From JAFNAG01 sp050011535 (lineage in GTDB: Bacteria; Acidobacteriota; UBA6911), in assembly GCA_050011535.1 (NCBI GenBank), contig JBEKIX010000082.1:1-14779 (forward strand): DNA of 14,779 nt, read 5' to 3'. A model generated the notes under the pieces. The model was not told the origin of the DNA and did no database searches. It was given only the letters and a program-made list of their open reading frames with translations. Shown here piece after piece: positions 1 through 6,567 of the stretch. Every line of letters begins with the position of its first letter. The first letter of the stretch is position 1. Both the position numbers and the translations under genes were made by a program.

Positions 1-731
1 GTGGGCGCGGCCGTGCCATTGGCGCCCCAACGGTAATCGGCATAGATCTTGACCCAGTCGGCGCCATGACCGATCTGGCTGCGCACAACGCGGATCAGGC
101 TGTCGATCCCGTCGGCTTCCTCGGCGCCTTGCGGCACGGTCCATTCCGAGGCGTAACCCTTGGGCCCATAACTTCCGGTAGCGACAATGGCGCGCGTGGC
201 GACCAGCATTCTGGGACCCGGAATGATACCCTGCTGAACTGCCTGTTTGAGACCCACGTCGGCGTACTCGGCGCCTTCTGTTCCAAGATCGCGAATGGTA
301 GTGAATCCCGCCAACAGTGTGTCGCGCAGATGATTTGTCGCACGAGCCACGCGCAGTGCAAGCGATTCATGGGCAACCTGGTCGTTCCAGGAAGTCTCGC
401 TGTAAGAGTGCAGCAGAATGTGCGAGTGTGCCTCCATCAGGCCCGGCATCAGGGTCGTACCGGGCAAGTCGATCGCTTTGGCGTCCGCGGGCGCCGTAAC
501 TTCAGCAGCAGGACCTGCCATTTCGATCCGTTCGCCGCGCACCAACACGACCCAGCCTTCATGCGGTTCATTCGTCACGCCATCCCATACTCGGGATGGC
601 TTGAGCAGATAAACCGTCGCCGGCCGGTTTGACTGATTTTGCCCCGGCGGCCGGTTCTGCGCCGGTAAGGCGCCAATCAAACACAAAAGAAAGCACGAAA
701 CAGGTATCAATGTCCGCATGATTCGGTTCAT
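1..731 (-). CDS. Secreted metal-dependent amidohydrolase, N-terminal part (runs off the window edge)
   Basis: Reading leftward from the ATG at 731 gives an open frame of 243 codons that leaves the window without a stop. Residues 1-24 form a Sec signal peptide (basic start, leucine-rich core, ALPA end). Next come the small beta domain usual in amidohydrolases (VWDGVTNEPHEGWVVLVRGERI, roughly 48-69) and the start of the TIM barrel at MPGLMEAHSHILLH, where His102 and His104 match the metal-binding HxH motif. GADWVKIYADY near 223-232 places Lys228 where the family has its bridging lysine. The closest group is the imidazolonepropionase-like / Xaa-Pro dipeptidase-type amidohydrolases, so a periplasmic amide or dipeptide hydrolase is likely; the substrate is unknown. 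GGAGGAG at 737-743, five bases upstream, fixes this start rather than the in-frame ATG at 719. It is divergent from the acylase gene. Confidence 0.9.
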   Translation of the reverse strand, partial: MNRIMRTLIPVSCFLLCLIGALPAQNRPPGQNQSNRPATVYLLKPSRVWDGVTNEPHEGWVVLVRGERIEMAGPAAEVTAPADAKAIDLPGTTLMPGLMEAHSHILLHSYSETSWNDQVAHESLALRVARATNHLRDTLLAGFTTIRDLGTEGAEYADVGLKQAVQQGIIPGPRMLVATRAIVATGSYGPKGYASEWTVPQGAEEADGIDSLIRVVRSQIGHGADWVKIYADYRWGANGTAAP

Positions 732-975
732 AGAGTCTCCTCCACTGAGAAACTGCTTCTCTTTAACACCAGGCAGCACGCGAATGAAAGATAAAACAAC
801 GATCAGGGCTGCGCAGGTTGCTGTCTACCAGCTCCGAACAACCCGCGCCCCTGGCGCTCCGGTACAGTATCTGTCCCCGATCTCCCGGTCGGGAGAATGC
901 TGCGTCTGCCGCCCCAACTGTGATATCCTCCCAGATCGCAAACTCAATTGCATATGAATCAATGATGGGTAGGCC
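732..975. promoter_or_regulatory. Divergent intergenic region between amidohydrolase and acylase
   Basis: This 244-bp gap separates two genes that start back to back, so it should carry promoters for both. I see no convincing -35/-10 pair. The clearest element is a perfect dyad at 881-896, TCTCCC-GGTC-GGGAGA, a 6-bp stem with a 4-base loop that could be an operator or a leader hairpin. Just before the acylase start, ATG codons at 962 and 965 open a 5-codon frame (MMGRP) whose stop overlaps the acylase ATG. This could couple translation or be chance. Confidence 0.3.
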
Positions 976-3165
976 ATGAAAAGACTTCTGTTCATCCTTT
1001 CAGTCGTATTCGCCTTGCAATCTCCGCAGGGCGCCAATAACCAGGATCTCGCGCGCTGGGAGAAGCAGGCCCAGAATGTCACGATCATCCGTGACGACTG
1101 GGGCATTGCGCACGTGCACGGCAAGACGGATGCCGATGCCGTCTTTGGCGTGATGTACGCACAGGCCGAGGACGACTTCAATCGCGTGGAGATGAATTAC
1201 ATTAACTCCATCGGGCGACTGGCGGAGGTCGAGGGTGAGGCCAGGGTATGGCAGGACCTGCGCATGAAGATCTTCATCAACCCGGACGCATTGAAGGCGC
1301 AGTTTGAGGCGAGCCCGGTGTGGTTGAAATCGCTGATGAATGCGTTCGCCGACGGGCTGAACTACTACCTCGCCAAGAATCCCCAGGTGACGCCAAAACT
1401 CATCAAGCATTTCGAACCCTGGATGGCGCTGACCTTCACCGAGGGGAGCGTGCCGCTCGGCGGAGACATCGATAGGGTAAACCTGGGCGCGCTCCAAGCC
1501 TTTTACGGCAACGGCCCGGTGACCGGCACGTCGCCGGTCGAGGCTGCGCCGATTGGTCCTGACGAGGGCGACCTCCCTCTGGAACCCGGTGGATCGAACG
1601 GCGCGGCCGTTGCACCCGCGAACACCACCGCGCACCACGCGCTCCTGTTGATCAATCCGCACACCTCGTTTTTCTTCCGCTCTGAACTCCAAATGGTGAG
1701 CGACGAAGGGTTAAACGCATACGGCGCCGCGACGTGGGGCCAGTTCTTCATATACCAGGGATTCAATAACCGGGTGGGCTGGATGCACACATCGAGCGCC
1801 GTCGACGCCGTCGATGAGTATCTCGAAACGGTCGTGAAGAAGGGCGATGGCTTCTATTACAAGTACGGAAATGAGGAGCGTCCGCTTACGGCCACCGTGA
1901 TCACGGTGCTTTACAAAACCGACAACGGGATGGCCGAGAAGACGTTCACGGTTTATCGCACCCAGCACGGGCCAATTGTCCGGAAGGCTGGAGACAAGTG
2001 GGTAAGCATCGCGCTGATGCAGGAGCCGGTCAAGGCGCTGATCCAGTCGTACTCGCGCACCAAGGCGAAGGACTACAATTCGTTCCGGCAGACGATGGAG
2101 CTTCACGCCAACTCGTCAAACAACACGATCTTCGCCGATGCCGACGGCGATATCGCGTATTTCCACGGCAACTTTATTCCGAAGCGCGATCCCAAGTTCG
2201 ACTGGACCAGGCCGGTGGACGGCAGCGATCCGGCGACGGACTGGCACGGGCTGCTTTCCGTGGACGAGACACCGCACTTGCTGAACCCCGCGAGCGGCTG
2301 GCTTTACAACACGAACAACTGGCCGTGGTCGGCGGCGGGCCCGAGCAGCCCGAAGAAGGAAGACTACCCCGCATATGTCGATTCGGGGAGTGAGTCCGCG
2401 CGTGGACTCCACGCCATCAGAGTCCTTCAAAACAAGAAGGACTTCACGTTGGACTCCCTCATCTCGGCGGCGTTCGACGGCTATGAAACGTGGTTCGAGA
2501 AGCCGATCCCCGCGCTGGTCAAGGCGTGGGACGAGGCCCCCGCAGCAAATCCTCTAAAAGCGAAATTGTCCGAACAGATCGCGCTCCTGCGCGCGTGGGA
2601 CCTGCGCTGGTCGGCGACTTCAATTCCGACGTCGCTCGCCGTGTTCTGGGGAGAGGAGATCCAGCGGCACGTGGCGCGTGGGGGCACTTCGGCCGAAGAT
2701 CCCCTCGGCAATAAGGCAACACCGGAGCAACTTCTTGAGTCGTTATCAGCGGCGTCTGACAAACTCGCGGACGACTTCGGGACTTGGAAGACGCCGTGGG
2801 GCGACATCAATCGGTTCCAGCGCCTCACCGACGACATCGTCCATCCGTTCAGCGACACGGGGCCGAGCATTCCCGTTGGCTTCACCTCGGCGACGTGGGG
2901 CTCACTGGCATCATTCGCCGCGCGCAGCTACCGCGGTTCAAAGAAGATTTATGGCACGAGCGGCAACAGCTTCGTGGCAGTGGTTGAGTTTGGTCCCACG
3001 GTGCGGGCAAAGGCCGTCACCGCCGGCGGGGAGAGCGGCAATCCTTCCTCGCCTCACTTCAACGACCAGGCGAAGCGTTACAGCACTGGCGACCTAAGGG
3101 ATGTCTACTTCTACCCCGCGCAGCTCAAGGGCCACACCGAGCGGGAGTACCATCCGGGGCGCTGA
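976..3165 (+). CDS. Secreted penicillin-acylase-family Ntn hydrolase (N-acyl amide hydrolase)
   Basis: The 729-residue protein has an N-terminal signal peptide (MKRLLFILSVVFALQS). It fits the heterodimeric acylase family, in which one precursor cuts itself so that the new N-terminal serine becomes the nucleophile. The GG-SNGAAV junction puts that serine at residue 207. Counting from it, His229 sits at beta23 and Val276 at beta70, matching the catalytic-site numbering known from PvdQ-type acylases. The partner asparagine probably lies in NTNNWP (445-450). NNRVGWMHTSSAVDAVDEY (264-282), NNTIFADADGDIAYFHGN (382-399) and the C-terminal SGNPSSPHFNDQ block are also family hallmarks. It should act in the periplasm on an N-acylated compound: a beta-lactam, lipopeptide, siderophore precursor or acyl-homoserine lactone. 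The sequence alone does not say which. The neighbouring secreted amidohydrolase points to scavenging of amides. Confidence 0.92.
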   Translation: MKRLLFILSVVFALQSPQGANNQDLARWEKQAQNVTIIRDDWGIAHVHGKTDADAVFGVMYAQAEDDFNRVEMNYINSIGRLAEVEGEARVWQDLRMKIFINPDALKAQFEASPVWLKSLMNAFADGLNYYLAKNPQVTPKLIKHFEPWMALTFTEGSVPLGGDIDRVNLGALQAFYGNGPVTGTSPVEAAPIGPDEGDLPLEPGGSNGAAVAPANTTAHHALLLINPHTSFFFRSELQMVSDEGLNAYGAATWGQFFIYQGFNNRVGWMHTSSAVDAVDEYLETVVKKGDGFYYKYGNEERPLTATVITVLYKTDNGMAEKTFTVYRTQHGPIVRKAGDKWVSIALMQEPVKALIQSYSRTKAKDYNSFRQTMELHANSSNNTIFADADGDIAYFHGNFIPKRDPKFDWTRPVDGSDPATDWHGLLSVDETPHLLNPASGWLYNTNNWPWSAAGPSSPKKEDYPAYVDSGSESARGLHAIRVLQNKKDFTLDSLISAAFDGYETWFEKPIPALVKAWDEAPAANPLKAKLSEQIALLRAWDLRWSATSIPTSLAVFWGEEIQRHVARGGTSAEDPLGNKATPEQLLESLSAASDKLADDFGTWKTPWGDINRFQRLTDDIVHPFSDTGPSIPVGFTSATWGSLASFAARSYRGSKKIYGTSGNSFVAVVEFGPTVRAKAVTAGGESGNPSSPHFNDQAKRYSTGDLRDVYFYPAQLKGHTEREYHPGR

Positions 3166-3224
3166 AAAGAAAAGAGGCCACGGCAGGGACGGCAGTCACC
3201 CTCCGCCCCCTATCCAGCCAACCT

Positions 3225-3250
3225 CCGCGCCGCAGGTGCCTGCGGCGCGG
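3225..3250. repeat. Perfect GC-rich palindrome after the acylase gene
   Basis: CCGCGCCGCAGG at 3225-3236 and its exact reverse complement at 3239-3250 are separated by only TG. This could form a very stable hairpin 60 bp after the acylase stop and 150 bp before the next gene. No T-run follows on either strand, so it is not a textbook intrinsic terminator. A transcript-end stabiliser, a pause site or a genome repeat unit are all possible. The rest of 3166-3403 holds nothing I recognise apart from the ribosome site of the next gene. Confidence 0.6.
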
Positions 3251-3403
3251 GGCCAGGTAAAAGTGGCGTCACGAATTAAGCGACATTCTTGTGCCCCCCA
3301 TTCGTAGCGATTCCCACGGATGGGCGTTGCATCGGAACGCAAAAGGGTTGAGAATGCTCCTTCGAAATCTTCAGACAAAATGTTCTGCGGAAGGGGTAAA
3401 AGC

Positions 3404-3814
3404 ATGCGACGCTCTACACGGATTCTGCCTATTCTTATTCTATGTGCATTCAGCTTGAGCCTTGGCGCCTGCAGCTCGGGTAAAGATGCGGATCTGGAGA
3501 CGCTCGAGTACGCCAAGAGCATGATCAGCTTGGATGGTCCAGCCACCGCCGAGATCACTACCGGCAACAACGTCGAAGTCAAAGGGCCCGCCACGAATCA
3601 CGATAAATTTCAGCATGACGTGTACTTTACGGCAACGCTTTGGGATGCCGGCGGCAAATCGGTGGGCACCGCCACAGGCAAGCTGGAAGACTGGCCCGCC
3701 GGCCATCACGGTGTTTACGAGCTCGTCGGCACCGCAACATCGACGACCTGGGCGCGCGTAAGCGTCGTCGTCTCGAATGTCAAGGAGCACGTCCGCGGGC
3801 AGGTTGAGGATTAG
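3404..3814 (+). CDS. Small lipoprotein with an FxLYD-like beta-sandwich domain
   Basis: The start at 3404 gives 136 residues beginning MRRSTRILPILILCAFSLSLGAC. This is a lipoprotein signal with lipobox LGAC and the lipidated cysteine at about residue 23. GGAAGGGG lies a few bases upstream. A longer reading from 3320 would bury the signal behind 28 polar residues and is unlikely. The mature part (AEITTGNNVEVKGPATN..., FTATLWDAGGKSVGTATGKLEDWPAGHHGVYELVGTA, WARVSVVV) looks like the small extracellular beta domains of the FxLYD type, which compare native with modified states of a chain. The resemblance is by eye only. It is first in a same-strand run with the FixH-like protein and the polyferredoxin, so it may be an accessory of that membrane module. 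Function unknown. Confidence 0.8.
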   Translation: MRRSTRILPILILCAFSLSLGACSSGKDADLETLEYAKSMISLDGPATAEITTGNNVEVKGPATNHDKFQHDVYFTATLWDAGGKSVGTATGKLEDWPAGHHGVYELVGTATSTTWARVSVVVSNVKEHVRGQVED

Positions 3815-3867
3815 CCGGGACTCGGACAGCACGACGGGACTTCCGTCGCCATACAAGGATCGACGCG

Positions 3868-4458
3868 ATGAAGTGGCTGAAAGCAATCGGTACAGTACTG
3901 CTGGCCGGCTTTCTGGCTGGCGGCGCGCAACATGCCGCCGGTCAGAGTAAGAGCGGGCCGGAAACGCGCACGGCAGGAAACGCCGGGACAGGCGCGTATC
4001 AGCTGAAGGCACAGCTTCCTCCCACGATTCGAAAGGGCGAACCCGCCACGCTCATTCTGCACGTTTGGAGAAAAGGGCGGCCGGCTGATAATTTGATGGC
4101 CTGCCTTGCCCCGGCGCCAATCTTCCTCAGCGCAGAAGACGCCCTGGATACCACGCCCGCAGGCGGCATGGATTTGGGTGCGAGCCCGGATTCGGCCGCG
4201 CAACAGGCGTGTACCACGGCGCTCGCGGGCGTGCCGGGCGGCCCAGGCACGTATCTGTTCACGTGGGAGCCCGATACCGCCGGTCGGGTCAACCTGACGT
4301 TCACGGCTGGTGACAGCGCGCTCACGGTGGCTGCCGATGTCGGCAGCGCGCCGCCAAACGCTGCGGTCCTGGTGCTATTTGTCCTTTTTGTAGTGACCGT
4401 ATTGAGCTGCGCCGCCTATTTGCGCCGCCGCCCGCGGCCCGAAGGCGCCGTGTCATGA
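3868..4458 (+). CDS. Membrane-anchored periplasmic FixH/YtkA-like domain protein
   Basis: This is a 196-residue protein. Residues 1-26 are a signal peptide (WLKAIGTVLLAGFLAGGAQHAAGQ). An Ig-like beta domain covers about 44-155 (AQLPPTIRKGEPATLILHVWRKGRPADNLMACLAP ... GGPGTYLFTWEPDTAGRVNLTFTAG). A C-terminal membrane helix follows at about 167-186, capped by RRRPRP. The G-x-P-A-T-L opening and the P-G-T-Y-x-F closing strands resemble FixH/YtkA-type domains. FixH is encoded beside the 4Fe-4S protein FixG/CcoG in cbb3 oxidase maturation loci, and here too the next gene is a polyferredoxin. The stop overlaps the next start by ATGA at 4455-4458, which implies coupling. AAGGA lies eight bases before the ATG. 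Two cysteines in the beta domain (MACLAP and QQACTT) could form a disulfide or bind metal. FixH membership is a visual judgement. Confidence 0.7.
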   Translation: MKWLKAIGTVLLAGFLAGGAQHAAGQSKSGPETRTAGNAGTGAYQLKAQLPPTIRKGEPATLILHVWRKGRPADNLMACLAPAPIFLSAEDALDTTPAGGMDLGASPDSAAQQACTTALAGVPGGPGTYLFTWEPDTAGRVNLTFTAGDSALTVAADVGSAPPNAAVLVLFVLFVVTVLSCAAYLRRRPRPEGAVS

Positions 4459-5795
4459 ATCTGCTGGACATTCCATGGATTCGGACCGCGGTGCGCAGCA
4501 GGTTTTATCCTTCCATTTTCCAATGGGTCACCACGGCGGCTTTCCTTGTGATCGTCGGCCTGGCGCTTTTCGGACCGAACAATGCCGGCCAAAACTTTGG
4601 GATGGCGTTGGCTTGGTCCGTATGGTGGCCGTTGCTGCCGCTCTCGTTTCTGCTGGTGGGCCGCTTCTGGTGCGCCATCTGCCCTTTTTCCTGGCTGACA
4701 GATTGTGTTCAGAAGGCTGTCGGCGTGCACCTCCCGGTACCGCCTTTCTTGCGGCGAAATGGGCCGTGGATCATCGCCGGGCTTTTTATCCTGGTAACGT
4801 ACGTCGATGAGACTTGGAGACTAAGCGGCAATGCCCGCAAGACGGGCTATTTGTTGCTCGCGGTGCTGGCCGCTGTTATATTCTTCAGCGCCTTCTTCGA
4901 ACGGCGTACGTTCTGCCGTTACGCCTGTTTCATTGGCGGGTTTGCCGCCAATTACAGCCGGGCCGGGATGGTGCAACTGAGGGCCGACCCGCTTTCCTGC
5001 TGTGATTGTCCGACGCAGGGTTGTTATTACGGGACCGCGCACGCGCCAGGTTGCCCGGTCTTTCAGGTCGTGCCGGATGTGGAAGATTCCGCCACCTGCC
5101 ATCTCTGCGGCAACTGCGTCAAGAATTGTCCCCGCGATGCGATCCAAATCTCTTTGCGCGCGCCAACGGCGGAGTTATGGAGCCTACAGCGGCCGCGTCT
5201 GCCTGACGCCGCACTTGCGGGGATCGTCATGGGCGTGGTGCTGATCGAGCAGGTCGCGCTGCTAAATCTGTGGACCCCGCTGGTTGAGCACACGGGTGGG
5301 TTGCTGCATGTGGATCCTTATGTCTGGAATCCCCTGGTGTACGGAGTACTGCTCGCGGCATTCATGGCCGCGCCGCTCATAGGGTTGGCACTGGCCAGCC
5401 TCATCTCACAAGCGCTGGCCGGCACCGTACGCCGCAAGGAGGTGCTGCAGAACTTTGGCACTTTCGGTTACGCGATTATTCCGCTGGCACTGGCCGGCCA
5501 CGTATCTTACGGTTTCTATTATTTTCTGACGCGCTCCCGGTCTGTGCCGTTCGCCTTCCTGGCGATGCTGAGATGGTTTCCAGGCCGCAGTCAGGCGTCG
5601 TGGCTGCCAAATCATTCGGTATTCCGGATCGAGAGTGTGGTGCTGGTGCTTGGCGGCGCCGCCGCGCTGTACGTCTGCTATCGGCTCGCCCGCAAGCAAG
5701 AATGCCGGAAATCTTGGCCGGTGTATCTCCCGCATGCCATTTTTCTGCTGGCTTTGCTTGCAGCCAACCTCTATGTCGTGACCGCGATGCTCTAA
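4455..5795 (+). CDS. NapH/NosR/CcoG-like polyferredoxin membrane protein (4Fe-4S)
   Basis: This 446-residue integral membrane protein has helices near 24-40, 52-70, 105-117, 130-147, 252-272, 294-320, 335-358, 393-410 and 424-443. Between them sit iron-sulfur motifs: GRFWCAICPFSW (Cys73, Cys76) and RRTFCRYACFIGG (Cys154, Cys158) at membrane edges, as in NapH and NosR. A soluble ferredoxin segment follows at 180-233. Its second site is canonical, CHLCGNCVKNCP (Cys215, 218, 221, 225). The first is irregular, with cysteines at 182, 183, 185, 190 and 200. Proteins of this class pass electrons from the quinol pool or membrane to periplasmic metallo-enzymes, or reduce copper during oxidase assembly. 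With a FixH-like protein directly upstream and overlapping, a FixG/FixH-type role is plausible. No oxidase or reductase gene lies in the window, so the client is unknown. His349 in a late helix could be a heme or quinone ligand; that is speculative. Confidence 0.85.
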   Translation: MNLLDIPWIRTAVRSRFYPSIFQWVTTAAFLVIVGLALFGPNNAGQNFGMALAWSVWWPLLPLSFLLVGRFWCAICPFSWLTDCVQKAVGVHLPVPPFLRRNGPWIIAGLFILVTYVDETWRLSGNARKTGYLLLAVLAAVIFFSAFFERRTFCRYACFIGGFAANYSRAGMVQLRADPLSCCDCPTQGCYYGTAHAPGCPVFQVVPDVEDSATCHLCGNCVKNCPRDAIQISLRAPTAELWSLQRPRLPDAALAGIVMGVVLIEQVALLNLWTPLVEHTGGLLHVDPYVWNPLVYGVLLAAFMAAPLIGLALASLISQALAGTVRRKEVLQNFGTFGYAIIPLALAGHVSYGFYYFLTRSRSVPFAFLAMLRWFPGRSQASWLPNHSVFRIESVVLVLGGAAALYVCYRLARKQECRKSWPVYLPHAIFLLALLAANLYVVTAML

Positions 5796-5890
5796 TTCGG
5801 TGACAGGCAACTATTTCACCAAATTCGGGAACGGCACGGTTTTCCAGTCATAGCCTAGAAATTGGTGAAATAGTTGCCTGTCACCGAATT
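5794..5890. repeat. REP/BIME-type inverted repeat between convergent genes
   Basis: The arms at 5794-5825 and 5859-5890 are reverse complements with one mismatch in 32 (position 5861), around a 33-base centre. Each arm is itself an imperfect palindrome: AATT-C-GGTGA, a 12-base centre, TCACC-A-AATT. That gives two hairpin units in opposite orientation, the usual layout of a bacterial interspersed mosaic element built from REP units. The outer edges fall exactly in the stop codons of both flanking genes (TAA at 5793-5795, TGA at 5892-5890), so the element is the whole intergenic gap. RAYT-type IS200-like enzymes are known to mobilise such units; none is in the window. The fold could also end or protect both converging transcripts. 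Confidence 0.8.
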
Positions 5891-6567
5891 CAACGAAAGC
5901 TCACTCCGAGTTGCACTATTGGGTAGAAGATGTATCGGTGCGTGTTGTTCGTGAATATTTGCTCCTGGGCGTTCAGGTCAGCCGGCAAAGAGGCTGGGAA
6001 GCTTCTGGTCGTTTGCAGGTTCAGCGTAGGTGCTCCGTGATAGATCGCCCCAATGTCAAAGAAGATGCCCCAGCGCTTGTCTTTCTTGATGGGGTTGCCG
6101 ATGCCCAACCCCAAAAAGGGTGAGACACGATCCACATTGACCGTTCCTTGCAGCGATCCAATCGAATCCGGCGTGTACGAATGCGCTCCGATCGTGATCA
6201 GTCCGCTGCTGACTACATCAGTCCTGAATTGGCCTGTGCCTGTCAGCCGATTGAGGTCGACCAGCATGCCCGCCTGGACGCGAAACCAGTTTTTGAACGG
6301 ATATGCGTCCAAACTGACCGGTATGCCTCCCACTCTGAACGTGCCGGTATAACGTATCCCGCTATTCGTGAAATTCTGCGCGCGCTGGAAAAAGCTGAAT
6401 CCGACGCGAAGATTGAGACGGTCGGGAAAAATGACCCTGTGGATATCGGCGCCTACTCCCAACGAGCCGGCTTTGGCTGCCACTGCCCAGGTTTTATCGG
6501 CGGCAAACGCAGAAGAGCAACTCAAAATCAGCACGGCCAACCATCCAATGCGAAGATACCCTCTCAT
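5890..6567 (-). CDS. Predicted outer-membrane beta-strand protein
   Basis: The start at 6567 gives 225 residues. GGAGG lies eight bases upstream, which favours this ATG over a TTG at 6582. Residues 1-23 are a signal peptide (MRGYLRIGWLAVLILSCSSAFAAD). The rest alternates short amphipathic strands with glycine turns: LGVGADIHRVIFPDRLNLRVGFSFF, VGGIPVSLDAYPFKNWFRVQAGMLVDL, VSPFLGLGIGN, WGIFFDIGAIY. It ends YIFYPIVQLGVSFR, close to the aromatic end typical of outer-membrane barrels, though the last residue is Arg after Phe. It is probably an 8-10 strand barrel of the OmpA/OmpW-like size class, role unknown. Its ATG overlaps the hisC stop (ATGA), so it is likely translated with hisC, an odd pairing. 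The stop lies on the edge of the REP element. Confidence 0.75.
   Translation of the reverse strand: MRGYLRIGWLAVLILSCSSAFAADKTWAVAAKAGSLGVGADIHRVIFPDRLNLRVGFSFFQRAQNFTNSGIRYTGTFRVGGIPVSLDAYPFKNWFRVQAGMLVDLNRLTGTGQFRTDVVSSGLITIGAHSYTPDSIGSLQGTVNVDRVSPFLGLGIGNPIKKDKRWGIFFDIGAIYHGAPTLNLQTTRSFPASLPADLNAQEQIFTNNTHRYIFYPIVQLGVSFR

Noticed and set aside
66..632. 188-codon plus-strand frame at the left edge
   Set aside because: It lies wholly opposite the amidohydrolase frame, which has a signal peptide, HxH motif and strong ribosome site.
3320..3403. Longer start for the lipoprotein gene
   Set aside because: It adds 28 polar residues before a clear lipoprotein signal. The ATG at 3404 has a good ribosome site.
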